From Ruminococcus flavefaciens FD-1 (GTDB taxonomy: Bacteria > Bacillota > Clostridia > Oscillospirales > Ruminococcaceae): 64,000 bases of DNA. Below are positions 8,413 to 17,686 of this stretch, one piece after another (positions within the stretch are counted from its first letter, which is position 1; each line of letters opens with the position of its first letter). A program made the position numbers and the translations under genes. Location of the stretch: the NCBI GenBank assembly GCA_000174895.1, contig ACOK01000109.1:1-64000 (forward strand). The letters are read 5' to 3'. A model generated the notes under the pieces. It was not told the origin of the DNA and made no database searches. It saw only the letters and a list, made by a program, of their open reading frames with translations.

Positions 8413-10851
8413 TTACTTTTCAGGAAGTGCATCTATGATGTGGAGCATGAGCTTCTGAACAGCAAGTGCATCCTTATTAGTAACGCCGTCGCCAACAGCT
8501 GAGCAGTCTGCATTGACATTTCCCTGTCCGGTCAGCTTGTACTTTGAAGGATTGGAAATGGACTGCATGATGAGAACTGCATCTGAGATATCAACGATTC
8601 CGCTTTCGTTTGCGTCGCCGTATAATACATTTCTGTCACGCTCGTCTTCGCCGCCTTTAGCAGTTGCTGTACTTGTTACAGTTTCCTGTGAAGTGCTGTT
8701 AGTAGTATATGATGTTGTAACAGCTGATGTAGTCTCAGTTGTCTTAGGAGGTGCAGCAGGTTCGTCTGTTACTCTTGGAGTTGTAGTAGTTGTTGTCAGC
8801 GGAGGATCTGTCTCAGTTACAACAGGCTTAGGATCGCCTGTGCCGCCCAGACCGTCAGCCTTTGTTCCGTCAGGCTCTTCACCGTAGTAAAGCTTGCCGT
8901 TTACGTATACAGGAACGTAAGGAGTGATGATGCCGTGTACAGAGCCGTCAGCAGTAGTTGTTGTCTTAGCGCCGAGGATCTCCTTATTGGAGAAGTCGTT
9001 GGTTGCATCCCAGCCGCTGCCGTAGTTAGGCATTACCAGAGCGAGAAGGATCTCACACTGCTGCATACCTTCTGAAATAGGGAGTACAGCACGTCCGTCA
9101 GGGAGTGTTACCTCGACGTAGTAGATATCGCCGTCGTAGTGCTTTACGCCTGAGATCTCAGCAGGAGTTACGCCTGCGTACATCTTTGATTGGTCACGGT
9201 CGCAGCGTACCACAACATCTTCGGGGTTAGCGCCTGCGGCCTTGACTTCGCTGAGATCCATGTAGTAACGGAATGAGATGTTGTCCTGAACTCTTGCAGG
9301 CCATGCGGAGTGGTTTGTGATCTTGAAGCTGATGGTCATACCGCTTGATTCAGCGCCCTTTGAAGTGCACTCAACATAGAACTCGGGTCCGTCGTGCTCT
9401 TCCTTTGGAGGGAAGTTAGGATCGGTCTTGCCGCCGTACTTGTCTACCATCTTACAGAGCAGAGCAGTGAATCCTGCGTTGTAGTCTGTAGCAACCTCGT
9501 TGTTGATGTAGTTCTGACGGTCGTCCTCGTATGAGCCGTCCTCGTTAGGACCGCCGACAAGTGCACCGTAGAGGATGTGACGGTTTGTTGAAGGAACTGC
9601 AAGGTCGTTCTTCCATGAGCCGTGAGCAGTTCTGTGGTGAGGATTCTTAGGATAATTCTCGCCGTAGCCGACAACATAGCTTGAATTTCTCGGGTTATCG
9701 CCCAGTGAGTAGTTTACCTGTTCCTCAGCGAAGGTCTCATACTTTGAGGTGTCTTCGCCCTTGAAGATAGTATCGCTTGCAACTTCAGCAAGGAAGCCTG
9801 CTGTGTTGGCGTATCTGAGACAGCCCCATGTAGTGAGCCAGCGGAGGCCGCCCTTTGTGATCTTTGCCTCATCGCCGTTTACCCAGCGGTCAAGGTGCTT
9901 CTTTACGTGGTCCTTGTATTCGCCTGTGTTGATAGCGTAGAGGAGCATACCGCCCTGCATTGTGTCGTCCCAGCAGTGACCCCAGCCGTAAGCCAGCTTG
10001 TCGCCTTCGCCCAGCATCTTGCCGAGGTTAGGGATGTAGCCCTTTGCCTTGTCAAGGTATGAGCTGTCCTTTGTAGCGATGTAGAGCCAGTTAGCAGCAT
10101 AGAAAAGCTCATCGTAGAAGTGGCTTGAACGGTAGAATCCTGAAGCGTCGCTGTCGTTATAGACGGAATCGCTCTTGGAAGCGTCAGCCAGCTTGAAAAG
10201 GTTCTCGGCGTGTTCGATGTAAGAAGCCTTCTTGGAAGCGTCTATCTTGCCGTCGAGAGCAGCTGCACCTGCTGCGAGAGCTGCGGCCATTTCGCCGAAT
10301 ACGGCTGAGCATCCCTTTGAAGATTTGAGTGTTTCACGGGCAGCAGCATAGGAAGCGCCGCTGTCTTCCATACCGTACTGGATAAGGCCTATAGGTCCCC
10401 ACCATGTATGGTCCATAGTACCGTTGCCGACCTGATATACAGCCTCTGTGCCCTTATCGCAGTCAGCCAGATAGTCGAGAACGAATTCCAGGTTGTTCTG
10501 ATAAGTCTTGGCGAGACCTGTCTTTTCAAGTCCGTCGGGATACTGATACATACCCCATGCCAGCATAGAAGCTGAGTAAGCCATAGGGAGATTGAATTTA
10601 ACGTGGTCACCTGCGTCGTACCATCCGCCGAGGACCTCGTCGGTCATTGTAGAATCGGTCTTCCATTCAACTCTGTTCCATGATGGAAGAGGACCTGCCT
10701 GCTGTGCTTCGTAGAAGAAAAGCGACTTGTCGAGAGCGTCAGCGTAGTTCTGTTCGGAAGCAGCTGTAACGCTTGACACAGGCATGGAAAAGGCTGTTGA
10801 AGCAGCCAGCATGACTGCTGAGAGCAGTCCGCTTGTGATTTTTTTAAGCAT
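8413..10851 (-). CDS. Cellulosomal GH9 endoglucanase with CBM3 and dockerin
   Basis: An 812-residue secreted cellulase. Residues 1-31 are a signal peptide. GH9 spans about 34-470, with the catalytic pair D79/D82 in WYDAGDH, the PHHRTAHGSW signature near 404-413 and the proton donor E452 in NEVATDYNAG. A CBM3 follows directly (about 488-655). This GH9-CBM3c order is typical of theme B processive endoglucanases, in which the CBM3c feeds the chain to the active site. A Pro/Thr-rich linker leads to a dockerin at about 744-812 with first loop DANESGIVDISD, where Cys-Asp is replaced by Glu-Ser. The enzyme should act on cellulose as a scaffoldin-bound component. Its promoter and terminator are both visible, so it is monocistronic. 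Confidence 0.95.
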   Translation of the reverse strand: MLKKITSGLLSAVMLAASTAFSMPVSSVTAASEQNYADALDKSLFFYEAQQAGPLPSWNRVEWKTDSTMTDEVLGGWYDAGDHVKFNLPMAYSASMLAWGMYQYPDGLEKTGLAKTYQNNLEFVLDYLADCDKGTEAVYQVGNGTMDHTWWGPIGLIQYGMEDSGASYAAARETLKSSKGCSAVFGEMAAALAAGAAALDGKIDASKKASYIEHAENLFKLADASKSDSVYNDSDASGFYRSSHFYDELFYAANWLYIATKDSSYLDKAKGYIPNLGKMLGEGDKLAYGWGHCWDDTMQGGMLLYAINTGEYKDHVKKHLDRWVNGDEAKITKGGLRWLTTWGCLRYANTAGFLAEVASDTIFKGEDTSKYETFAEEQVNYSLGDNPRNSSYVVGYGENYPKNPHHRTAHGSWKNDLAVPSTNRHILYGALVGGPNEDGSYEDDRQNYINNEVATDYNAGFTALLCKMVDKYGGKTDPNFPPKEEHDGPEFYVECTSKGAESSGMTISFKITNHSAWPARVQDNISFRYYMDLSEVKAAGANPEDVVVRCDRDQSKMYAGVTPAEISGVKHYDGDIYYVEVTLPDGRAVLPISEGMQQCEILLALVMPNYGSGWDATNDFSNKEILGAKTTTTADGSVHGIITPYVPVYVNGKLYYGEEPDGTKADGLGGTGDPKPVVTETDPPLTTTTTTPRVTDEPAAPPKTTETTSAVTTSYTTNSTSQETVTSTATAKGGEDERDRNVLYGDANESGIVDISDAVLIMQSISNPSKYKLTGQGNVNADCSAVGDGVTNKDALAVQKLMLHIIDALPEK

Positions 10852-10923
10852 TGTAAAACTCTCCTCTCATTAATTATTCGGAGCAAAGCTCCGTCCCACG
10901 AGCATACATGCTATTACACTATT

Positions 10924-10952
10924 ATTATGCCATAAATGAATGAAAATGTCAA
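10924..10952 (-). promoter_or_regulatory. GH9 promoter
   Basis: Minus-strand TTGACA (10952-10947), 17 bp, CATAAT (10929-10924). The leader contains a small hairpin, GGAGCTTTGCTCC, before the GAGGAGAG ribosome site. Confidence 0.75.
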
Positions 10953-10974
10953 GAGTTAACAGTGAATGGGCACT

Positions 10975-11337
10975 CAAATCAATTTTGTTGATTAGAAATA
11001 TTAATCTGAAGGGAACGGCGTCCTCGCCGGTTCCGTTTTGCGCCTTTTTTAGACTGTGGAACGCCGAGGGCGGCGTTCCCTACAAAAATTTCTTGTTTCA
11101 TGACATTTTATTTTGAAAATTGACTTGCGTGGTGGGTAGTTACGCAAATCAATTTTGTTGATTATAAATATTAATCTGTAGGGAACGGCACCCTCGCCGT
11201 TCCATTTTGCGCCTTTTTTTTAGACTGTGGAACGCCGAGGGCGGCGTTCCCTACGAAAATTTCTTGTTTCATGACATTTTATTTTGGAAATTGACTTGCG
11301 TGGCGGTTAGTTACGCAAATCAATATGGCTGATTATA
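10975..11337. repeat. Tandem 170-bp intergenic repeat, two copies and a cut third
   Basis: A unit starting CAAATCAATTTTGTTGATT occurs at 10975 and 11145. Only the first part of a third copy is present at 11316, where it stops at the MITE border (11338). Each full unit carries an inverted repeat of the GGAACGGC and GGAACGCCGAGGGCGGCGTTCC type, able to fold into a strong hairpin. No gene is seen here. Confidence 0.85.
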
Positions 11338-11514
11338 AAGGCAACACCGCACAAAGCTTGTGCTGAAGATGCGCCGACAGATTTTTTCGTCAGATTGTAT
11401 AGAAATTCCGCAGGCATACTGACGTATGTCAAGGGATTTCTGTGCAAGATGACGGAAAATATGTCCGCAGATTCAGTGCAAAGCCGTCAGGCGGGCTTTG
11501 TGCGGTGTTGCCTT
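11338..11514. mobile_element. 177-bp MITE-like element, copy 1
   Basis: The perfect 20-bp terminal inverted repeats read AAGGCAACACCGCACAAAGC (11338-11357) and its reverse complement (11495-11514). The interior has no ORF of note and contains more inverted repeats. A diverged copy in opposite orientation lies at 45628-45807, and a deleted derivative lies at 2563-2636. No transposase is in the window, so any movement would need one in trans. Confidence 0.85.
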
Positions 11515-11575
11515 AACGCAGTCACCGGCAAAATTTGACGAAAAGACGTGCATGAATCCCTATGTGGACAGGTTC

Positions 11576-14500
11576 TTATTTAACGTACTGTGCAAGTCCG
11601 TTGATATTCTGACTCTTGACGTCCTTTGCAACAAGGCCTGCGATTATATTCGCACCCTTCTCACAGAAGTGTGTACCGTCGGTAGAACCTGCAACTGCGC
11701 CCATGAGATGATAGCTCTTAGCTGTATCGTATCCCACTGAATTGTAGTGGTTCACCATAAGAGTATTCAGGTCGATGCATGGGATGCTGTACTTGCTTGC
11801 CAGCTTCTTGCAGGCATCGCAGTACTCGTTGTAGTTATTGACGAATTTTCCGTTTGAATAGGACTTCATATTAATTGTTGTGGTCACAAGGATAGGAGTT
11901 GCGTCCTTGCCCTTAGCGCCCTTGATGAACTCTGTCATGTACCACTCATATGAGCCTGATGACGGATTATTGACATTTCCGCAGATCGGAGCATATCTGT
12001 CAGCATTTGCCTTTCCTGCGTCATTGATAGCAAACTGTATCATAACATAATCGCCTGCCTTGAGGCTGTCCTCGATGGTCTGCCATCTGCCCTCGTCATA
12101 GAATTTCTTAGTGCTTCTGCCTGCGATTGACTGATTTGATACTGTCACATTGTCTGTGAAGTAGTCGCCCAGGTAGTAGCCCCAGCCCTGCTGAGGAGCG
12201 TACTGTGCACGGTAGCTCTGAACTGTTGAGTCGCCTGCGATATAAATAGTAGGCTTGTCGGAAGTTGTACCCTGCTGTTCCTGTGAAGGATCATATGTCT
12301 CTGCATAAGGCTCGTCAGTCTGTGTCAGCGTGATGTAGTCCAGGTTAGGACCGCCCTCGGCTGTGAGTGACTCGAATCTGATGGTATTCTGTCCTGCCTT
12401 CAGAGGAAGAACGATTCCGAATTCAGTCCAGTCTGTCCATGAACCTGTACCTGTGAATGACTGTACCCAGTAATTCTGAGTATCGCCGTTGACAGTGACC
12501 TTCATCTTTCTGTCGTTGGCTGAACCGTTTGCGAAACGGATATGTGTCATGTAATTGCCGTCCTGTGCAGCATTTACGCTGAAGTCAACACTGCTTCCCA
12601 CGGTATTGTCAAGGTTGAGATAGCCTCTCTGATCGGTATAGCCTGCATTTGTAGTCTCGGTCATACCCTGATCCCATTTCTGGTCAACAGCGAAGATGTA
12701 CGGAGAAGCCGTAGTCTCGGTAACTGTTGTGGTTTCGGGCTCATAGTAAACTGTTGTTGTAGGAGCGGGCTCTACCGGCTGTTTAGTCACGTTCACATAT
12801 TCAACAGGCGGAAGTTCAACAAGTCCCAGACAATAGCTCTGTATGAACTGTGCATCGAGAACTGTTACTCCGTCGCTGTTACCGGTAACGTCAGCGTTTA
12901 TTCTGCCCTTGTCGGTCATCTGATATTTGCTTGGATTAGCCATAGTCTGCATAATGAGTACTGCATCCGAAATATCAACTATTCCGTCGCAGTTAGCATC
13001 ACCCGGGAACTTCTGAACAGCCTCCTCCGACTGAACGGGCACTGTCTCTGTAACTGTAGTTGTCACTGTGGTAGTTGTGGTTGTGACTGTTGTAGTTTCG
13101 GTCGTGGTTGTAGCCTTGGGATAGTCCACCTTTTCCAGTATCCACTTCTGGCAGTTGTTGCCATTTGACTCCCACTGCTGGATATTTGCACCGCTTTCAG
13201 TCTTGGCGCTTCCTACCTCAACAACACAGGCGTCACGGGATGATCTTGTGTAAATAGTGTAAGTATCATCGCCGTTGTCCTCAAACTTGAAGAACTGATC
13301 GCTGTAGCCGTTTTTCTGCGCTATGACGATGTTTCCGCCGCTCTCTCTGCTTCCCTGGTCAACGTAAAGATACCATGTCTTGCCGTCGCCGAGATTGGAG
13401 TTCACGAAATAGTAATCGCCTGTAGCCTGAGTAAATGTCCATGTATTATGTGCAGCAGGCTCGTTTGCGCCCCACTGCTGAACATTTGCGCCTTCTTCCG
13501 CATTAGCGCCGCCTACTTCCATGTAAAGTCCGCTGTTGACATTTTTTATCATGAAGCTTGCGCCTGCTTCGGGAGCGAATACTTCCTTAGGAGTAACATT
13601 TCCTGCATTAAGAAGGAAACCGCTCATCATCTCTGCCAGCTTTTCGGCGCCCTTCTTGCTCTGGTGGAGGTCATCGTTGGAACCGTTAGCCTGTATTGCG
13701 TAATATGAAGCCATTCCCTCATAGCCGACGGAAAGACCGAAATCCTGCCACTTTGTGAACAGGTCGAATACCTCCACATTCTGAGCCTGACCGATAGAAT
13801 CAAGCTGTCCGCCGAACCATCTTCCGCCCAGCTTCGGGTTTCTCTGGAGATCGCCGCGTCTGCCCTGCTGTTTTACAAGATATACGGTCATGCCCTTAGC
13901 CTTGGCTTTCTTGACCATATCCGTAACAGTTGCAGTATATTCGTCGGCATTTGAATAATTTGTATCATTGATGCCTATGGAGATGATATAGATATCGCCC
14001 TGTTTTCCATAGTATTCCACAGGCTTGAACTGGCCTGCGTCCACGAATCCCTTGGCATACTGACCACTGGCGGCAAGATTTCTGATCTCATAGGTCTTGG
14101 TATCAACATAGTTTTCGAGGAACTGTCCCCAACCGTGCTGAGCTGTATCTGCGGTATTGTAGTAATTGGCAACGGTCGAGTCGCCGCATATCCAGATAGT
14201 AGGCCTGCTTTCGCCGGTTGTGTTGAGCTGAGTGATCTCCATGGCTGATATGGAGTATTCACGGTTAGTCATTCCTGCAACAGCCTGAACGTTCAGCTGG
14301 CCGTCGGTAACTGGTATCTGAATGGTCTCGACAGCGTTGTTGCCGGTCAGATTTATCATCTGCGGCATTCCCTCCATCATGATAGTGGTACGTGGAGAAT
14401 TACCTGTGATGACCTTGATCTGATACAGACCCTTTGGCAGATCGACATTAAAGGTATTAGCCGCTGCGCCGCTGTTGAATTTTACAGCATCACTGAGTGC

Positions 14501-14746
14501 CCCCGAACCGCCTGCATTGACGTTGGAAACGTTGTTTGTCTGTGCGAAGCCATAGCCTTTTCCCGAATTATAGCCGTCCGAAGCAGATACGCCTGTGTAT
14601 CCGCCTGCGGCACCTGCGCCTCCGAAGTCGAATTTCCAGTTGCCCTGAGCGGCGTTTGCTGAAAAATTATTCATCGGCATTCCTGCAAAAGCAGAAAGTG
14701 ACAGTGCCAGCGAAGTTAGTCCGCTGAGCATTTTTTTGTTTCTCAT
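11576..14746 (-). CDS. Double CE12 (SGNH) esterase with CBM13, internal dockerin and CBM35
   Basis: A 1056-residue secreted protein predicted to deacetylate pectin (rhamnogalacturonan) or other acetylated polysaccharides at two sites. Order: signal peptide 1-33; N-terminal CE12 beta domain 36-175; first SGNH domain about 182-378 (S190 in GDS, N260 in GIND, D358-x-x-H361); ricin-like CBM13 about 395-540 with repeated QQW motifs; Thr linker; dockerin about 580-645; linker; CBM35-like domain about 680-812; second SGNH domain about 831-1046 (S840, N908, D1023-G-T-H1026). Both catalytic sets are complete. The dockerin is in the middle, not at the end, so each enzyme arm can swing from the scaffold. 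The two esterases differ enough to suggest different targets. The ribosome site is AGGAGGG, and the gene has its own promoter. Confidence 0.92.
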   Translation of the reverse strand: MRNKKMLSGLTSLALSLSAFAGMPMNNFSANAAQGNWKFDFGGAGAAGGYTGVSASDGYNSGKGYGFAQTNNVSNVNAGGSGALSDAVKFNSGAAANTFNVDLPKGLYQIKVITGNSPRTTIMMEGMPQMINLTGNNAVETIQIPVTDGQLNVQAVAGMTNREYSISAMEITQLNTTGESRPTIWICGDSTVANYYNTADTAQHGWGQFLENYVDTKTYEIRNLAASGQYAKGFVDAGQFKPVEYYGKQGDIYIISIGINDTNYSNADEYTATVTDMVKKAKAKGMTVYLVKQQGRRGDLQRNPKLGGRWFGGQLDSIGQAQNVEVFDLFTKWQDFGLSVGYEGMASYYAIQANGSNDDLHQSKKGAEKLAEMMSGFLLNAGNVTPKEVFAPEAGASFMIKNVNSGLYMEVGGANAEEGANVQQWGANEPAAHNTWTFTQATGDYYFVNSNLGDGKTWYLYVDQGSRESGGNIVIAQKNGYSDQFFKFEDNGDDTYTIYTRSSRDACVVEVGSAKTESGANIQQWESNGNNCQKWILEKVDYPKATTTTETTTVTTTTTTVTTTVTETVPVQSEEAVQKFPGDANCDGIVDISDAVLIMQTMANPSKYQMTDKGRINADVTGNSDGVTVLDAQFIQSYCLGLVELPPVEYVNVTKQPVEPAPTTTVYYEPETTTVTETTASPYIFAVDQKWDQGMTETTNAGYTDQRGYLNLDNTVGSSVDFSVNAAQDGNYMTHIRFANGSANDRKMKVTVNGDTQNYWVQSFTGTGSWTDWTEFGIVLPLKAGQNTIRFESLTAEGGPNLDYITLTQTDEPYAETYDPSQEQQGTTSDKPTIYIAGDSTVQSYRAQYAPQQGWGYYLGDYFTDNVTVSNQSIAGRSTKKFYDEGRWQTIEDSLKAGDYVMIQFAINDAGKANADRYAPICGNVNNPSSGSYEWYMTEFIKGAKGKDATPILVTTTINMKSYSNGKFVNNYNEYCDACKKLASKYSIPCIDLNTLMVNHYNSVGYDTAKSYHLMGAVAGSTDGTHFCEKGANIIAGLVAKDVKSQNINGLAQYVK

Positions 14747-14842
14747 AGAGTATCCCTCCTGTTAATTATTACTCCCCGACCGTACATTAACGGGCAATGT
14801 CGGATCGGCAGAGCAATAGAAATCAGCTTATCCTCACTTTTA

Positions 14843-14871
14843 ATTATAACATTCTTTGTTCATCAAGTCAA
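14843..14871 (-). promoter_or_regulatory. Promoter of the CE12 gene
   Basis: Minus-strand TTGACT (14871-14866), 17 bp, TATAAT (14848-14843). The rest of the gap to 15097 is AT-rich, with no gene seen. Confidence 0.75.
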
Positions 14872-15097
14872 CCAATAGCATATGATAATTTGGACTTTTT
14901 TACAGACTTTTTGTACCATATCGCCAATCATTATGAAATATAATATCATACCTTTGCGATACAACAGCAGATTATATAACATAACAAGTGATGCAACTCC
15001 TGTTTATTTATACATTATTAATACAATACGGATGATTCCTCCACAGATTTTCAGATATACTAAAGATATGAACTATCGTCTTTAAGGAGTTGATACC

Positions 15098-15787
15098 ATG
15101 GCTGACAGACACATTCACAGCGGTCACAGACAGCGCATGAAACAGCGTTTTCTGAACTATCCGCCCGAGTTCATGTACGACCACGAGCTCTTTGAACTGG
15201 CGCTGTTCTACTCCCGTCCCGTTGTCAACACCAACAACTGCGCTCATGCTCTGCTGGAGAAATGCGGAACAGTCAGCGGAGTTCTGACCTCCGATATCAG
15301 CGAACTTGAAAAAACCGAAGGAGTAGGCCACGGCTCCGCTGTCTTCCTGAAAGTGCTCAGCGAGGGCGTAATGCGGTTTCTTGCCCGTGGCTGTGAGGAT
15401 ATGGTGCTGGACACCTGTGACAGCATCCGAAGCTTTTTCACCGAATATTTCTCGGGTTCCGACTCTGAACTGCTGTGCATAGCCGTTGTTGATGCAGCTA
15501 TGGCACTGGTAAATACGGTCTGTCTCCCGTACAAGGACGTTCTGCACGGCAGCATCGGACAGCGTGATCTGGCGGAGCTTCTTATAATGCGCAGGGCTTA
15601 CCGTATCGTTATCGGCATCTTCCAGCCCGACGGCTGCGGATTCCCGAGCCCTGACAATTTTGCTGTAACTCACGCCGTTTCGGAAATATCCGCAGCGATA
15701 GGCGTTGAACTTGTAGACTCCGTGGTCTGCTGCAAGTCATCTGCATACTCCATGAGAAGCAGCGGAGCATTCAGCTTCAGGAGGTGA
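15098..15787 (+). CDS. RadC/JAB-like protein with lost metal site
   Basis: A 229-residue RadC (UPF0758) relative. An N-terminal helix-hairpin-helix-like part (about 10-95) precedes a C-terminal JAB/MPN fold (about 105-222). The usual HxHP-SG-...-PS-x-x-D metal motif is replaced near 174-187 by IFQPDGCGFPSPDN. P177, G179 and S184 are kept, but both His ligands and the Asp are gone. It is therefore probably catalytically dead, perhaps a structural or DNA-binding partner. The ribosome site AAGGAG precedes ATG 15098. The next gene starts 3 bp after the stop and keeps the full motif, so the two probably form a co-expressed pair. Confidence 0.85.
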   Translation: MADRHIHSGHRQRMKQRFLNYPPEFMYDHELFELALFYSRPVVNTNNCAHALLEKCGTVSGVLTSDISELEKTEGVGHGSAVFLKVLSEGVMRFLARGCEDMVLDTCDSIRSFFTEYFSGSDSELLCIAVVDAAMALVNTVCLPYKDVLHGSIGQRDLAELLIMRRAYRIVIGIFQPDGCGFPSPDNFAVTHAVSEISAAIGVELVDSVVCCKSSAYSMRSSGAFSFRR

Positions 15788-15790
15788 CAT

Positions 15791-16477
15791 ATGGCAGACA
15801 AGCACCCGTATCTCGACAAATTCCTTACCGAAGGCGGTCCTTCACTGACGGACAGAGAGTATCTGACACTTCTGCTCAGTTACTGCGGAAAGCTCTCCCC
15901 CGAAGCCGCAGCGGACGATCTCCTCAGAGTTTACGGCAGCTTCGCTGCTGCAGCTGATGCCGACCCGAAGCTGCTGGCAAATACTATAGACTCAGTTGAC
16001 GCCGCAGTACTGTTCAGGCTGATTTCAAGGCTTTCGGCAATTTACGTCACCGAGGAGAACGGCGTTCTCAGGCTTAAAAGCTCAAAGGACGCAAAACTCT
16101 ATTTTTCGGGGTCATTCACAGGTATCACCTCCGAGAGGATGATAATCGCTGCCGCTGACAGGACCTTCCGCATTACATCAACTCATACCATTTACTCCGA
16201 TTCTCCGCTGGAAGTCAAGGCACTCAGCAGGGATATCGCCGACTTCGTTATAACTTCAAAAGCAGACCGCATCTTCATAGCCCACAACCATCCCATAGGC
16301 AACGCTTCACCGTCTGCCGGGGATATAATGTCAACGGATAAAATTATAGCCGCTCTCAGCAAGCTGGGAACGGCGTTGATAGATCATATTATTATCGGCA
16401 AGAACGGCGCATATTCAATGCGGGATCAGAAAGACTGCAAATCTCTGAATAGTCAGCCGTCTTACGGCTATAAATAG
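15791..16477 (+). CDS. RadC/JAB-domain protein with intact JAMM motif
   Basis: A 228-residue RadC family member. Its JAMM motif is complete (H165, H167, S175, D178 in HNHPIGNASPSAGD), so a zinc-dependent hydrolase site is likely. RadC proteins are linked by context to DNA repair and mobile DNA, but their substrate is unknown. The gene follows the degenerate paralogue with only 3 bp between and has its own ribosome site (AGGAGGTG). The N-terminal half (1-95) is the HhH-like region common to the family. It converges with the C39-like peptidase gene, with 5 bp between stops. Confidence 0.9.
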   Translation: MADKHPYLDKFLTEGGPSLTDREYLTLLLSYCGKLSPEAAADDLLRVYGSFAAAADADPKLLANTIDSVDAAVLFRLISRLSAIYVTEENGVLRLKSSKDAKLYFSGSFTGITSERMIIAAADRTFRITSTHTIYSDSPLEVKALSRDIADFVITSKADRIFIAHNHPIGNASPSAGDIMSTDKIIAALSKLGTALIDHIIIGKNGAYSMRDQKDCKSLNSQPSYGYK

Positions 16478-16482
16478 ACGTA

Positions 16483-17565
16483 TCAGTCCTTTGGGACAAT
16501 AGCGATGGCTTGTCTGCCCATTTCGGCATAACGCACCTCGACAAGCGGTCTGCCGAAAACTGTTGCAGGTCTGGAAGCTGACGGGTCGTTGAAGTAGTAG
16601 AAGCTGCGGTCATGTCCTACAAGCACAAGGCAATGCTCGTTGGAGTACCACTTGAACTTCTCCCCTTTCTTCTTGCCATCCTCGATGAACCACTGGTTCA
16701 CCTCGTCGAAGTAGGTCTGCTCCATGTTAAGACTTCCCCAGAAAAGCACCGGAATATCGTTGTTGATATACTTCCTGCATATCTCGTCCACGCTCCAGCC
16801 TTTGAGGTCAACGATCTCATATTCATCCTTGGGGAGTATACGTTTCAGCGCAGCAATTATCGCTCCGCTGTAGCAGCCGTAGCCGTCATCCTCCAGCGGG
16901 TCGCCGATGAAGTACATATCAGGGTCGGGGCCGTACGGATCGCCGTATTTATCAAGGTATACCTCTTTCGTCTTGATATAGCCATCCTTGACTATCTCGT
17001 CGGCGGTTATGTCGATACCATAGTATGCCAGCAGCATGGAAGTGCTGACCAGTTCGCAGCCTGTGGGATACTCCTTCTGCGAATAGAACGGTACATCTAT
17101 CACGTACTTCTCAGCTCTTGTGTCACGCTCAGCGGCATCGATCGCATCTGAGACTGCTTTTTCAAAGCCGGAGGCGTCTCCGCTCACCGCCTGAACTGTC
17201 ATTCCCTTGCCCATAATTTCGCTGAAAGGCACAAATTTACGTGGAATGCCTGAACCGTTGAGCTGGAAATAGTATTCGGAGATCAGCGTGGAAAGCAGTG
17301 CCAGGATAACCGAAATGCCCATGAGAACAGCCCTGAATCCTGCAAGCTTTCTCTTTTTCTTAGCAGCTTCGCCGTTTCCCGAATAGCTTTCACGCCACTC
17401 GTTCCACTTCAGCTTTATAGCCTCAGCGCTGAAATTCTCCTTCCAGAAGCCCTCAAAACTGATACGCTCAGCCGGCTCTGTCGGCTTTTTATCCTTATGG
17501 AACGGCAGCTCGTCCGCACTGAATATTTCGTCAAGTCTGCTCAGGACATTACGTATACTTTTCAT
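16483..17565 (-). CDS. Membrane-anchored C39-like cysteine peptidase
   Basis: A 360-residue protein with a cytoplasmic N-terminal segment, one membrane helix at about 77-98 and an outer papain-like domain (Peptidase_C39_2 type, about 150-358). The likely catalytic residues are C170 in YPTGCELVSTSM, H311 in NEHCLVLVGHD and D327 in FNDPS. The GCE and GHD motifs are characteristic. ATG 17565 is chosen because AAGGAGCG sits just before it; an in-frame ATG at 17637 lacks a site. Domains of this type process peptides or wall components outside the cell. The substrate here is unknown, and no bacteriocin or lanthipeptide genes are adjacent. Confidence 0.85.
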   Translation of the reverse strand: MKSIRNVLSRLDEIFSADELPFHKDKKPTEPAERISFEGFWKENFSAEAIKLKWNEWRESYSGNGEAAKKKRKLAGFRAVLMGISVILALLSTLISEYYFQLNGSGIPRKFVPFSEIMGKGMTVQAVSGDASGFEKAVSDAIDAAERDTRAEKYVIDVPFYSQKEYPTGCELVSTSMLLAYYGIDITADEIVKDGYIKTKEVYLDKYGDPYGPDPDMYFIGDPLEDDGYGCYSGAIIAALKRILPKDEYEIVDLKGWSVDEICRKYINNDIPVLFWGSLNMEQTYFDEVNQWFIEDGKKKGEKFKWYSNEHCLVLVGHDRSFYYFNDPSASRPATVFGRPLVEVRYAEMGRQAIAIVPKD

Positions 17566-17640
17566 ATGGCGCTCCTTACTCGAAAACGTAATAATCGACT
17601 TAAAATCAACAAATAGTAATACCTCTCCATAACGCACACA

Positions 17641-17675
17641 AAGCCTGTCAGGGAAATTGTTTTCCTGACAGGCTT
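17641..17675 (-). terminator. Hairpin ending the metK operon
   Basis: A perfect 12-bp stem, AAGCCTGTCAGG with CCTGACAGGCTT, lies 12 bp after the last gene of the metK unit. The following U-tract is weak. Confidence 0.6.
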
Positions 17676-17686
17676 GATATGTTGCC

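Noticed and set aside
12542..13168. 208-codon plus-strand frame inside the CE12 gene
   Set aside because: Antisense to a clear multi-domain enzyme; Cys-rich low-complexity product and no ribosome site.
15008..15673. 221-codon minus-strand frame over the first RadC-like gene
   Set aside because: The plus-strand gene has family motifs, a ribosome site and operon partners; the antisense frame has none.
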